From JAIQFL01 sp035295745 (lineage in GTDB: Bacteria; Acidobacteriota; Terriglobia; Bryobacterales; Bryobacteraceae): a stretch of DNA of 64,000 nucleotides. The position numbers were made by a program, and so were the translations under genes. Shown one piece after another: positions 26,133 to 35,402 of this stretch. The stretch lies in the NCBI GenBank assembly GCA_035295745.1, contig DATGIL010000021.1, positions 62,001 to 126,000 on the forward strand. The letters run 5' to 3'. Position 1 is the stretch's first letter. Each line of letters starts with the position of its first letter. Below the pieces are notes generated by a model that saw only the letters and a list, made by a program, of their open reading frames with translations, made no database searches and had not been told where the DNA came from.

Positions 26133-26981
26133 TCATCGCATTTCCTGCAGGCGGCGAATCCGATCTTCCGTTGCAGGGTGGGTGGAGAAGAGCCTTCCCA
26201 GGCCTTGTCCAATAAAAGGCTTGATGATGAACAGGTGCGCCGTCGACGGCGTCGCCTCCATCGGAATCTTCTTCGACCAGCCATCCAACTTCTGTAAGCC
26301 CTGAATCAGCGGGTAAGGCGACCCCACATACTTCGCCGAGGCCGCATCGGCATCGTATTCCCGCGAGCGCGAAATCGCCAACTGGATCAGCATCGCGGCA
26401 ATCGGAGCCAGAATCATCATCACCAGCGCGGCGATTCCTCCGCCGCCTCGACGGTCGTCATCCCGGCTGCCGCCAAACCAGAACGCCATGCGGGAAAGCA
26501 TCGTGATCGCGCCGGCCAGGGTCGCTGCGATCGAGCTGAGCAAAATATCGCGGTGGAGCACGTGGCCCAGTTCGTGGGCCACGACTCCTTCGATCTCGCT
26601 GTTGTTCATGATCTGCAGAATCCCGGTCGTGAACGCTACCGAGGCGTGAGAGGGATTGCGACCGGTCGCGAACGCATTCGGCGACGGGTTCACGATCAGG
26701 TAAAGCTTCGGCATCGGAAGACCCATCCGCTCGCACAGACCGCGGACGATGGGCGCCACCTGATTGTAAACCCCGGCATTCTCGGTTTCGGTCACCGGTT
26801 GTGCCGAGTACATGGCCAGCGCGATCTTGTCCGAAAAGAAATAGCTGAAGAAATTCATCGCCACGGCGAAAAAGAAGCCGTAGTAGAGGCCGTTCCGGCC
26901 TGCGATCGCCTCCCCGCCCAGGACGAGGATCGCGGTCAGCAGGCCCAGAAGCAGCGCGGTCTTTAGCGTATTGTTGCTCAT
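26133..26981 (-). CDS. htpX: Membrane zinc metalloprotease HtpX (M48)
   Basis: A 282-aa protein with two N-terminal membrane helices (about 8-26 and 32-50), the zinc motif HELGH at 136-140 and a second helix pair near 150-200. The downstream Glu ligand lies in SREYDADA. It is an inner-membrane quality-control protease that complements FtsH in known bacteria. The ATG overlaps the clpB stop by 4 bases, so it is co-translated in a heat-shock operon with clpB. Confidence 0.95.
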   Translation of the reverse strand: MSNNTLKTALLLGLLTAILVLGGEAIAGRNGLYYGFFFAVAMNFFSYFFSDKIALAMYSAQPVTETENAGVYNQVAPIVRGLCERMGLPMPKLYLIVNPSPNAFATGRNPSHASVAFTTGILQIMNNSEIEGVVAHELGHVLHRDILLSSIAATLAGAITMLSRMAFWFGGSRDDDRRGGGGIAALVMMILAPIAAMLIQLAISRSREYDADAASAKYVGSPYPLIQGLQKLDGWSKKIPMEATPSTAHLFIIKPFIGQGLGRLFSTHPATEDRIRRLQEMR

Positions 26982-29644
26982 TTGCGTTCGCCTACAACCA
27001 CTTCATCAAGGTCGTGATTCGGAACCGGCACCAGTTTGGTGAATTGCAGGTCGCCGCCTTCCGGACGCACGTCCGCCAGAATGGTATCACCTTCCAGGAA
27101 CTCTCCGGAGATTAATTTCAGAGCCAGAGGGTCCTGCACGAGCCGCTGTACGGCACGGCGCATCGGCCGGGCCCCGTATTGCGGATCATAGCCTTCCGCG
27201 ATGATCTGATCCTTCGCAGCGGGTGTGATTTCCAGTGCCACAGAGCGCTCCTTCAGCAGTTTTCCGACGTTCGCTAATTGCAGGTCGACGATCCGGGTCA
27301 GATGGTCGCGCGTCAGCGTGTTGAACACGATGATGTCGTCCACACGATTCAGGAATTCGGGCCGGAACTGCTGCCGCAGCGATTCCATCAGACGCTTACG
27401 CGTATCCTCGCTGCGATGGTCACGGGCATGAACCGAGAACCCGATCGAATTCTTCTCCACCATCCCGGTACCCACGTTGGAGGTCATCACGATCACGACA
27501 TTTTTGAAGCTGACCGTGCGCCCCTGGCCATCCGTCAGACGGCCGTCATCGAGAATCTGCAACAGGGTGTGAAACACATCCGGATGTGCCTTCTCGATCT
27601 CATCGAACAGCACCACGGAATACGGGCGGCGCCTCACCTGCTCGGTGAGCTGTCCGCCTTCGTCATACCCCACATATCCCGGAGGCGAGCCGATCATGCG
27701 TGCGACTGCGTGCTTCTCCTGGTACTCCGACATGTCGACCCGTATCATCGCCTTGTCGTCGTCGAAAAGGTACTGCGCCAACGCGCGCACCAGCTCGGTC
27801 TTGCCGACACCGGTCGGACCCAGGAAAATGAAGCTGCCAATCGGGCGATTCGGATCGCTCAGACCCGCGCGATTCCGCAGAATGGCATTCGAAACCAGGC
27901 GCACCGCCTCCTCCTGTCCGATGACGCGATCTTTCAGCCGGTCGGGCATTTGCACCAGTTTCTGGATCTCGCCTTCCATCATGCGGGTGACCGGGATGCC
28001 GGTCCACTTGGCCACGATGCGCGCGATATCCTCTTCATCGATCTCTTCCTTTAAGAGCGCGTTCTCTTTCACGGCCTCCAATTCGTGCTCTGCGGATTGA
28101 ATGTCTTTTTCAATCTGTGCCAGGCGGCCGTATCGCAGCTTCGCCGCCTTTTCCCAGTCGCCCGCGCGAGTGGCCTTCTCTTCTTCCTGGCGGAGGCTGT
28201 CCAACTCCTCTTTCAGTTCGCGAACGCGCGTGATGGCGCCCTTTTCCCGGTTCCAGCGCTCCCGTAGTGTCGCGGATTCGCCCCGCAGCCGTTCCAGCTC
28301 GTTTTCGATGTGGCGCAGCCGCTCGCGTGACGCTGCATCTTTTTCTTTGCTGAGGGCCTGCCGCTCGATCTCCAGGTGCGACATGCGCCGGTCGAAGTCG
28401 TCAATCTCAATCGGCATCGAGCCGATCTGCAGACGCAGCGCGGATCCTGCTTCGTCGATCAGATCTATCGCCTTATCGGGCAGGAAGCGGTCGGCGATGT
28501 AGCGCTGCGAGAGGGTCGCGGCTGCCAGAATCGCGGCGTCCTTGATGCGCACACCGTGATGAATCTCGAACTTCTCCTTCAGGCCGCGTAAAATGGCGAT
28601 GGTGTCATCCACCGAAGGCTCGCCTACCATTACCGTTCGGAAGCGGCGGGCCAGCGCGGCATCCTTCTCCACATGCTTTTTGTATTCGTTCAGGGTAGTG
28701 GCGCCGACGCAGCGCAGCTCACCCCGAGCCAATGCTGGCTTTAAAAGGTTGGCGGCGTCAATCGCCCCCTCGGCCGAGCCGGCTCCAACCAGCGTATGCA
28801 GCTCGTCGATAAAACAGATGATCTCGCCGTTGGAATCGATAATCTCTTTGACGACGGCCTTCAGGCGGTCTTCAAACTCGCCGCGGAACTTGGTCCCTGC
28901 AATCATCGAGCCGAGATCGATCGCCACCAGCTTTTTGTTCTTGAGTTGATCCGGAACGTCGCCACGAACGATTCGTTGCGCCAAACCTTCCACGATCGCG
29001 GTTTTGCCGACCCCCGGCTCGCCGATCAGGACCGGGTTGTTCTTGGTTCGCCGGCTCAATACCTGCATCACGCGGCGAATCTCGTCATCGCGGCCAATCA
29101 CCGGATCCAGCTTCCCCTGCCGTGCCGATTCGGTAAGGTCATGGGCGTAGCGCTCCAGCGCCTGGTATTTGGTTTCAGGATTCTGGTCGGTCACGCGCTG
29201 ATTTCCGCGGATCGAAACGAGGGCTTTCAGGATGGCATCGTGCGAGGCACCGGCTCTCTGCAGCAGTTGCCCAGCCGGATCGTTTCGCTCTTCGGCAATC
29301 GAAAGCAGCAGGTGCTCAGTCGAAACAAATTCGTCTTTAAAATGAGAAGCTTCGTCGAACGCCCGCTCGAGAACCTGGTTGAGCGGCTGGGAAAGGTACA
29401 TTCCGGGCTGCCCGCCGGCACTTTTCGGCAAGTTCGGAAGGGTGCGCCGCGCCTCGGCCACAATGGCATCAGGCTGAACGTTGCACTTCTCCAGAACTGG
29501 CCGCACAATTCCCTCTTTCTCCTCCGCCAGAGCGATGAGCAGGTGAAGAGGGAACATCACCTGGCTGCCGGCCTTTTCGGCGATCGCCTGGGTTTGTTGT
29601 ACAGCCTCTTGGGCTTTTTGGGTAAGTTTGTCTAACCGAAACAT
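26978..29644 (-). CDS. clpB: ATP-dependent disaggregase ClpB
   Basis: An 888-aa AAA+ chaperone. It has the N-terminal Clp-N repeats (1-150), a first nucleotide-binding domain with Walker A GEPGVGKT at 208-215 and ELHTLVGAG, a long middle coiled-coil domain (about 400-530) that distinguishes ClpB from ClpA/C, and a second nucleotide-binding domain with GPTGVGKT near 608-616. It works with DnaK to resolubilise aggregated protein. It is flanked by hsp20 upstream and htpX downstream on the same strand. Confidence 0.97.
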   Translation of the reverse strand: MFRLDKLTQKAQEAVQQTQAIAEKAGSQVMFPLHLLIALAEEKEGIVRPVLEKCNVQPDAIVAEARRTLPNLPKSAGGQPGMYLSQPLNQVLERAFDEASHFKDEFVSTEHLLLSIAEERNDPAGQLLQRAGASHDAILKALVSIRGNQRVTDQNPETKYQALERYAHDLTESARQGKLDPVIGRDDEIRRVMQVLSRRTKNNPVLIGEPGVGKTAIVEGLAQRIVRGDVPDQLKNKKLVAIDLGSMIAGTKFRGEFEDRLKAVVKEIIDSNGEIICFIDELHTLVGAGSAEGAIDAANLLKPALARGELRCVGATTLNEYKKHVEKDAALARRFRTVMVGEPSVDDTIAILRGLKEKFEIHHGVRIKDAAILAAATLSQRYIADRFLPDKAIDLIDEAGSALRLQIGSMPIEIDDFDRRMSHLEIERQALSKEKDAASRERLRHIENELERLRGESATLRERWNREKGAITRVRELKEELDSLRQEEEKATRAGDWEKAAKLRYGRLAQIEKDIQSAEHELEAVKENALLKEEIDEEDIARIVAKWTGIPVTRMMEGEIQKLVQMPDRLKDRVIGQEEAVRLVSNAILRNRAGLSDPNRPIGSFIFLGPTGVGKTELVRALAQYLFDDDKAMIRVDMSEYQEKHAVARMIGSPPGYVGYDEGGQLTEQVRRRPYSVVLFDEIEKAHPDVFHTLLQILDDGRLTDGQGRTVSFKNVVIVMTSNVGTGMVEKNSIGFSVHARDHRSEDTRKRLMESLRQQFRPEFLNRVDDIIVFNTLTRDHLTRIVDLQLANVGKLLKERSVALEITPAAKDQIIAEGYDPQYGARPMRRAVQRLVQDPLALKLISGEFLEGDTILADVRPEGGDLQFTKLVPVPNHDLDEVVVGERK

Positions 29645-29705
29645 TTTGGGTCCCTTGCCGGAATGGTGTAGAGCCCCTCCCGGCGCGATTTACGCCAATG
29701 ACAAT

Positions 29706-29730
29706 AGGGGGCCGGTACATCCGGCCCCCT
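29706..29730. other. Perfect 10-bp hairpin between hsp20 and clpB
   Basis: AGGGGGCCGG, loop TACAT, CCGGCCCCCT. The stem is perfect and very GC-rich but no T-run follows on either strand. It may limit read-through from hsp20 into clpB or stabilise the upstream mRNA rather than being a classical terminator. Confidence 0.6.
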
Positions 29731-29776
29731 AAAAACTCGTGGATGGTGCTGCTGTCCTACCTACATCTTAGATGCA

Positions 29777-30199
29777 TTACGCGTTCACTTCGACTTTGAT
29801 CTGGCGCGGTTTGGCGGCTTCCTTTTTGGGGAGGCTCACCGTCAGGACGCCGTTCTTGTACGACGCCGAAACCTTCTCGGTATCGAACGAGTTCGGCACG
29901 GCGAAACTGCGCACGAAATTGCCGTAGTTGCGCTCAATCCGGTGATAGCCTTTTCCGGACTCCTGTTGCTGGAACTTTCGCTGCCCGGAGATGGTCAGGG
30001 TCTGGTTTTCCACGCGCACATCGATGTCCTTCTGTTCCACGTCGGGTACATCGGCCTTAACCACCAGTTCCTCGCCGGTTTCATAAATGTCGACGTTGGG
30101 GGCCCAGGGACGATTGCTCTGGGGCTCGCTCAAGGCACGGCTAAAAGCATCTTCAAACAAACGCAGATTGGCTAGTGGGTCGAAATGGCTGAGAGACAT
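29777..30199 (-). CDS. Small heat-shock protein, Hsp20/alpha-crystallin family
   Basis: A 140-aa protein with an alpha-crystallin domain from about 38 to 132. It contains VKADVPDVEQKDIDV and the signature GVLTVSLPK, and ends with the IKVEV tail that carries the I-x-V oligomerisation motif. ATG at 30199 is used. An in-frame TTG at 30205 is better spaced from AGGAG and is an alternative start. It holds unfolding proteins for later refolding and fits the adjacent clpB gene. Confidence 0.93.
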   Translation of the reverse strand: MSLSHFDPLANLRLFEDAFSRALSEPQSNRPWAPNVDIYETGEELVVKADVPDVEQKDIDVRVENQTLTISGQRKFQQQESGKGYHRIERNYGNFVRSFAVPNSFDTEKVSASYKNGVLTVSLPKKEAAKPRQIKVEVNA

Positions 30200-30259
30200 G
30201 TTCAATTTAAGCTCCTTCGTTCAAGTTTCCGAGGCCGCTTGCGACCTCATCCAATGTCA

Positions 30260-30298
30260 AGCATAAAATATGAGCGTTGTTATGTCAAGTATTCTTGA
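30260..30298 (-). promoter_or_regulatory. Sigma70 promoter of hsp20 with overlapping inverted repeat
   Basis: On the minus strand TTGACA (30288-30283) and TATGCT (30265-30260) are separated by exactly 17 bases, placing a transcript start about 50 bases before hsp20. An inverted repeat TCAAG-TATT-CTTGA (30285-30298) overlaps the -35 box, as an operator would. A second TTGACA lies at 30260-30255. Confidence 0.65.
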
Positions 30299-30503
30299 TA
30301 AATATTTCTGCTGTTAGTTTAGTTGTTTACTATCATGACCATGCACCGCAACCCCCATTTTTTGCTCCACAGCGGTGTAATAGACGTACTCCCTCCCGCA
30401 TAACAGAAGGAACATACGCGGCCGATTCGGCCGCACATCGAGGCGCTGGGAATCGCCGCTCGAGCGGCGGTCCGCCCGATGTTCTTGCGAAAGGAAAAAG
30501 CAT

Positions 30504-31097
30504 ATGACCGTTTCGAAAAGCTTCAGGAGAGCCGCGCTCATTTTCCCGGGCATGCTCTTCGTTTTGACCACAGCCTCCCTGGCCGCTCCGGCGCCGGGCG
30601 AAGGAGACGTCGCTATCTATGGAGGCGGCAGCCACCTGGATGACAACGGAGGAACCCACGCCACCGTGGGCGGTGCCGCCGGAATCTCACCGGGCGATAA
30701 TCTGCAACTCTTCGGCGAGTTCAACTACATTCCGTTGGGCTCTTACAACGGCGGCGTAGCGGGCGTGCAAACCAGCGCCTCCTCGCGCCTGCTCAATTTC
30801 GGAGGCGGGGTGCGTGTACATTTCGCACCCAAAGGTTCGAAAGCCAAGCCCTTTGTGGTAGTCGTGGCCGGCGATGGACGCACGACCGCGTCGGGATCGG
30901 CCTCCGTGGCGGGCTTCTCGTCGAGTTTCTCGGGGTCGAGCAGCAGCGTCTACGCCGGTGGCGGCGGTGGCGTCAGCATCTTCGCGGGCGAACATTGGGG
31001 CTTCCGCCCCGAATTCCGCTACCAACGCTACGTTCAGAACGGCGGCGGCAATGTTTTGATGTTCACAGCGGGTGTCTTCTTCCAACTCGGAAGGTAG
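30504..31097 (+). CDS. Exported small beta-barrel-like protein
   Basis: A 197-aa protein with signal peptide (LIFPGMLFVLTTASLAAPA), then alternating Gly/aromatic strands (GDVAIYGGGSHL, LQLFGEFNYIPLG, GGGVRVHFAP, FRPEFRYQRYV) ending in Phe-Gln-Leu-Gly-Arg. The pattern suggests an OmpA/OmpW-sized outer-membrane beta-barrel. AAAGGA precedes the ATG. No specific family recognised. Confidence 0.7.
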   Translation: MTVSKSFRRAALIFPGMLFVLTTASLAAPAPGEGDVAIYGGGSHLDDNGGTHATVGGAAGISPGDNLQLFGEFNYIPLGSYNGGVAGVQTSASSRLLNFGGGVRVHFAPKGSKAKPFVVVVAGDGRTTASGSASVAGFSSSFSGSSSSVYAGGGGGVSIFAGEHWGFRPEFRYQRYVQNGGGNVLMFTAGVFFQLGR

Positions 31098-31103
31098 TAT
31101 TAT

Positions 31104-31618
31104 GCGAGCCGCGACCGTGAGGGAGCGTCGCCGCCTTCTGATTAGTGATCGCTTGCTGACGCGCGCGGCTCGCAAGCACACGTATCGCCTGAACGGATTT
31201 GGGTAGCTTACGAGTCGCGCGCGTGAGGTGAGGTGAGAAGCTGTGAAAAATCCGGGAGCGCCTGCCCCACATCGCTTGCTTACGCGCGCGGCTCGCAAGC
31301 GCGCGTATCGCCTGAACGGATTTGGGTAGCTTACGAGTCGCGCGCGTGAGAAGCTGTGAAAACCCGGGAGCGCCTGCCCCACATCGCTTGCTGACGCGCG
31401 CGGCTCGCAAGCACACGTATCGCGCGAAACGTATTTGGGACAGCTTACGAGTCGCGCGCGTGAGAAGCTGTGAAAATCCGGGAGCGCCTGCCCCACATCG
31501 CTTGCTGACGCGCGCGGCTCGCAAGCACACGTATCGCGCGAAACGTATTTGGGTAGCTTACGAGCCGCGACTTCGGGTAGTTACGAGCCGCGCGCGTCAG
31601 CAAGCGTCTTTCCGTTAG
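31104..31618. repeat. Family A hairpin repeat array, several units with inverted copies
   Basis: Units beginning CGCTTGCT(G/T)ACGCGCGC recur near 31149, 31265, 31384 and 31498. They alternate with right arms of the form TTACGAGTCGCGCGCGTGAG, and a linker containing AAGCTGTGAAAA and CGGGAGCGCCTGCCCCAC is repeated three times. The last 60 bases hold an inverted left arm. Open frames through this array are repeat-derived. Confidence 0.88.
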
Positions 31619-31748
31619 CGCCCTACGCTTGCACCTCATAAGCTGCTGCAAATACGCCGGTTGCGGGCGCGCGCCAGCTATCCGCAAACGGGCTCGGGCA
31701 GGTCACTGAGGACCACTGACCTGCCCAAAGTTGTCTACACAGGTCAAA

Positions 31749-32294
31749 ATGCGTATGGTACAGTCTCCAGATACGAAACTCACTGAGTCTACAATGAGTA
31801 CGCGCGACGAAATCCTGTCCCGGCTTCGTCGCAGGCTTGTGAGTACACTTCGCCCCCGTTTTCGCGAGAAGGCGGAAGACATCGCTCATGACACAGTCGC
31901 CGTTCTCCTCGAGAAATACCCGAACGTCGAGGACGAGGTGCAACTACTGAAGCTGTTGTACACCATCAAGCGTTTCGTTTCACTGGGAGCGGCTCGCAAG
32001 CCAGCGGAGGATCAGTTCCCGGAAGCCTTCGACTCGCCAGACCAGCGGCTTGGTGCTGAACAGGAACTGACGGAGAATGACAAGGTTGATGCGCTGGAAT
32101 CGGCGATCGGCCAGTTGGGTGAACGTTGCAAGCGACTGTTCCGCTATCGTTTAAAAGAGATGGAGACTCCGGAGATCGCGACGCATTTGAACGTCACGAT
32201 CAACAACCTGTACCAGATCGAGATGCGTTGCACGGAGCGGCTGCGGGCTATCATGACCGGCTCCCGCCACACCTCAGAAGGTAAGCATGCCTGA
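31749..32294 (+). CDS. ECF-type RNA polymerase sigma factor (sigma 1 of the protease cluster)
   Basis: A 181-aa sigma factor. Region 2 is visible as AEDIAHDTVAVLLEKY and LLKLLYTIKRFVSLG. Region 4 is visible as LGERCKRLFRYRLKEMETPEIATHLNVTINNLYQIEMRC with an intact helix-turn-helix (longer string given only to mark about residues 125-165). ATG at 31749 follows AGGT by 5 bases. ATG at 31794 and TTG at 31731 are alternatives. The stop overlaps the next gene by 8 bases, the standard sigma/anti-sigma coupling. Confidence 0.85.
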   Translation: MRMVQSPDTKLTESTMSTRDEILSRLRRRLVSTLRPRFREKAEDIAHDTVAVLLEKYPNVEDEVQLLKLLYTIKRFVSLGAARKPAEDQFPEAFDSPDQRLGAEQELTENDKVDALESAIGQLGERCKRLFRYRLKEMETPEIATHLNVTINNLYQIEMRCTERLRAIMTGSRHTSEGKHA

Positions 32295-33045
32295 CGAAAC
32301 CAACCCGATTCCGCTCGCCGCCTACCTCTTCGGCAAACTGACTCACGAGGAGCAGTCGGAATTGATGCGGCGCGCGCTTTCCGATCAAAAAGTATTCAAC
32401 CAACTCTGGGATGCGGTCGACCAACGGGAGCTCCTGCAAAATCCGGCCGTCCGCGCGCGCCTGCTGCGACGCCTTGAAGAACCCGCTCCGCGATCTTTCT
32501 GGTCCCAGTTATTCGGACCACTCGGGCGGACCCTGTTGGCCAGCGCCGCGGTGGCCTGTGTCGCGCTCATACTGGTGCAGTCGCCGGACCGCACCTGGTA
32601 CGGCACGGAGCGTCCCCTGACGCTCGTGACGACTCCCCAATCGAATCTCGCCGAGTTCTTCCGGCTGCCCGCGCGCAATCCTCTTCACTTGCCTGTTGAC
32701 CTGCATCGGTCGCCCGCGGTGTTTCATCCCGGCGACGTGATTCACGCTACCGTCATTCTCGCATCGCCCTCTGCGGTTTTCGCCCTGCGCCACGATCCCA
32801 ACGGCTCTGTACACCTGGTCTTCCCCTCCGATCTGGCGGCCTCGGCAAACCAGCCCGCGGGCGAAGTGCCGTTTTCGTTCGATCCGGTCTCGCCCACCGA
32901 AGATGTCACGGCACGAGAGAGTTTCACCCTGCGCGTCCTCGTTCTGCCGCCCGGCATCGACCTGCGGAATCAGTCGATCGAGTGGGCGCGGCTGGGGCGC
33001 CACGCGTATTCGACAGTAGAAGTTGGCTACGAGGTGGTGCCGTAG
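32287..33045 (+). CDS. Anti-sigma-like membrane protein with C-terminal beta domain
   Basis: A 252-aa protein. The N-terminal 70 residues carry AAYLFGKLTHEEQSEL and a second helical stretch. One membrane helix lies near 82-98 (LLASAAVACVALILV). The exported C-terminal part has VIHATVILASPSAVFALRHD and LVFPSD, resembling DUF4384-type domains. It has no zinc-finger Cys/His set. The overlap with the sigma gene supports an anti-sigma role. The N-terminal motif is shared with the protein at 39142-39897. Confidence 0.7.
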   Translation: MPDETNPIPLAAYLFGKLTHEEQSELMRRALSDQKVFNQLWDAVDQRELLQNPAVRARLLRRLEEPAPRSFWSQLFGPLGRTLLASAAVACVALILVQSPDRTWYGTERPLTLVTTPQSNLAEFFRLPARNPLHLPVDLHRSPAVFHPGDVIHATVILASPSAVFALRHDPNGSVHLVFPSDLAASANQPAGEVPFSFDPVSPTEDVTARESFTLRVLVLPPGIDLRNQSIEWARLGRHAYSTVEVGYEVVP

Positions 33046-33048
33046 GGC

Positions 33049-35112
33049 ATGCCACAAGTTAGGCCTCTCGGTGTTGCGGCTCTGGCATCGGTCATCCTCC
33101 TGCCGCTGGCGAGTCAGCAGTCTGCCTGGCGGCTGATGCCGCCTGACGAATTTCTTCGGCGCGTAAGCCAGTTGCCGCTGCCTCCGGATGCGACTCGGGG
33201 TCTGGAGATGATGTACCCGGAGAAGGTGGGTGCCGACTTGCGGGCCTTGCTCGGTTCGGGTACAGCGAATACTCGAAGCGTTCCCGTTCTGATCGAGACA
33301 GCGCGCCCTGGTGACGCCGCGGAGGTGGAATCGGCGATCCGCACCTCCGGCGGCGAGGTCGTGTCTGTCTTCGAAGGCTCGATCTGGGCCCGGGTTCCAG
33401 CGGAATCCGTGACGCCGTTGGCCAAACTGCCTGCGGTGAAATCACTCTCGGCACAGCCTATCGATGCGGTCCCGCCTGACCTTCCGGGCGAGGCGAACCA
33501 GCGAAATATGGCGCCTCCCGGGGACGGGGTACGCGCGCTCCATCTCGATCGCTACCACCGGCAAGGTCATTTCGGCGAGGGGATCAAGGTCGGGATCCTC
33601 GACTTGGGATTCGCCGGCTACTCGGCCCTGGTACGCAGCGGGAAGGTCAACGCTGCACGGGCACAGCACGCATTCCCGCTTGCCCATCGGGTGGAAAATC
33701 AAGAGCCGCATGGCACTGCCTGCGCCGAGGTGATCACGGCGGGAGCGCCCAAGGCGCAACTCTACCTGGCTTCCTTCGACGGCTCGCAAGGGGAATTGAT
33801 GGAGGCCGCCCGGTGGTTGATGGATCAAGGCGTCGATATCATCAATTACTCCTCTGGCAATGTCTTCGACCCCAACGACGGCTCTGACGCTCTCAGCCAT
33901 TTCATCGACCAGAGCAGCCGCGAACGAGGCGTCCTGTGGATCGTGGCAGCCGGCAATCACGCCGAGCAGCACTGGGCTGGGGTGGTGGGTCCCGGCTCGG
34001 ACGTGATTCGCCCGCGCCCTGGATATAACGGCTGGGCAGTCACCGCGCGTGGGGATACTCTGCAGATTGTGGTGCGGTGGAGCGAGGCCGGCGCGGCGAC
34101 CCGGTCGGCAAGCACGCCGCAGGATCTGGATGCCTACCTTTATGAGGTCAGTGACCGCGGTCAATTGGTGGAAGTCGATCGCTCGGTGGCTTTCCAGAAT
34201 GGACCGTCAGCGCGGCCAGTCGAGGTGATTCGCCGCTCCAAGGACGTCGCGGGTCATCAGTTTTTGCTGGCGCTGCGAGCCAAACGCCTGGCACGGCGCG
34301 TGAAGGTCCACATCTTCCTGGACCCCGGCGGGGCGGCCGGACTGTATCCCGCAAGCCGCGAGGGAAGCATCCTCAACCCCGCATCGGCACGCACCGCCGT
34401 CGCGGTGGGTGCCGTGGATGTCATGACGAAGGCACTGGCGCGCTACAGTTCCCAAGGTCCCACCGACGATGGACGCGCGAAGCCCGAGGTCAATGGGCCC
34501 ACGAACACGATCTCGTTCACCTACGCGTCGAGAAACGGCCGATTCACAGGGACCTCCGCGGCCAGCCCGCATGTCGCCGCGCTGGCGGCACTTCTGAAGG
34601 GAATGGATGCGAAGGTATCGTCTACCGCGCTGCGGCAGAAAGTAATCGATTCCGTCGCGCCTGACTCGGCGAAGAGTGAAGGCTCGCTTGAAAGCCTCCC
34701 GAGGGAAGAGCCGGCAATCGCGATTCCGCCGGAGTTCGGGGGGACCGTCACGATTCCGTTGCTAGGCGCCTTACGTGAGGTGGCCGACCGGCATACCGGA
34801 TGGAGTGTGCGGATGGCGCCGTCTCACGGTACCTATCGAGTGGGTGACCACATGGACCTGACAGGGCAGTCGTCTGAGGACTGCTCCTGCATCCTGATCG
34901 TCCGCGACACGCTTGGGCAATATGAGATGGCGCCCCAGTACGGTGTGATGAGTCTGAAGAAGGGCATCAGTTTCCATCAGACTTACAGAGTGACGGGCTC
35001 TCCCGGCACAGACGAGTTGCTGCTGATCTGCGCACGCCGCCCCGCACCCATCCAATCACTGATAAATACCCGTTCCTTGTCAGTGGCACACACCTCCTAC
35101 CAGATTCGCTAG
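33049..35112 (+). CDS. Exported subtilisin-like serine protease (S8)
   Basis: A 687-aa protein with signal peptide (LGVAALASVILLPLASQ), a propeptide-like region (about 30-150) and an S8 domain. The triad is Asp185 in VGILDLG, His221 in PHGTACAEV and Ser503 in GTSAASPHVAAL. Asn303 in AAGN supplies the oxyanion hole. An insertion of about 130 aa lies between Asn303 and Ser503. The C-terminal 120 residues form a beta-rich domain with YRVGDHMDLTGQSSEDCSC. It starts 3 bases after the anti-sigma-like gene. It could be a site-1-like protease releasing the anti-sigma, or process the 39-aa peptide encoded downstream. Both are inference. Confidence 0.9.
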   Translation: MPQVRPLGVAALASVILLPLASQQSAWRLMPPDEFLRRVSQLPLPPDATRGLEMMYPEKVGADLRALLGSGTANTRSVPVLIETARPGDAAEVESAIRTSGGEVVSVFEGSIWARVPAESVTPLAKLPAVKSLSAQPIDAVPPDLPGEANQRNMAPPGDGVRALHLDRYHRQGHFGEGIKVGILDLGFAGYSALVRSGKVNAARAQHAFPLAHRVENQEPHGTACAEVITAGAPKAQLYLASFDGSQGELMEAARWLMDQGVDIINYSSGNVFDPNDGSDALSHFIDQSSRERGVLWIVAAGNHAEQHWAGVVGPGSDVIRPRPGYNGWAVTARGDTLQIVVRWSEAGAATRSASTPQDLDAYLYEVSDRGQLVEVDRSVAFQNGPSARPVEVIRRSKDVAGHQFLLALRAKRLARRVKVHIFLDPGGAAGLYPASREGSILNPASARTAVAVGAVDVMTKALARYSSQGPTDDGRAKPEVNGPTNTISFTYASRNGRFTGTSAASPHVAALAALLKGMDAKVSSTALRQKVIDSVAPDSAKSEGSLESLPREEPAIAIPPEFGGTVTIPLLGALREVADRHTGWSVRMAPSHGTYRVGDHMDLTGQSSEDCSCILIVRDTLGQYEMAPQYGVMSLKKGISFHQTYRVTGSPGTDELLLICARRPAPIQSLINTRSLSVAHTSYQIR

Positions 35113-35148
35113 TCCGGCGCCACATGCGGCTCCGCTTTCGAGCCCCAT

Positions 35149-35198
35149 GTGGCGCAAACACTCTGTTTGCCGCGTCGAGACTCATCTCGACGCTTTTT
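35149..35198. repeat. Repeat B copy in the gap after the S8 protease
   Basis: GTGGCGCAAACACTCTGTTT continues into GCGTCGAGACTCATCTCGAC and a T-run. Both halves are inverted repeats. A T-run after the second hairpin means it could end transcription from the S8 gene. The rest of the 290-base gap (35113-35402) shows no gene. Confidence 0.75.
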
Positions 35199-35402
35199 CG
35201 GGCGTCCAGAGATCTCGACGCATTCGCATGAATGCGGCGTCCACCCGAAATCTTACACCCACCAAGTAACTTTCTTCGGCAGATTGGTTTTAGTACGCAC
35301 TAGTCACTCAACATAGCCGGGAATCGTAAGAAGTTCCAGCATTTTCTCTATTACTCACTGTCACGCAACCGAGCGACCGGGGCGAGACGGAAAGGAGGAA
35401 GA

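Noticed and set aside
31063..31530. 155-aa frame with LRAARVSKRCGAGAPGF repeats
   Set aside because: Translation of family A repeats. The peptide repeats simply follow the DNA repeats.
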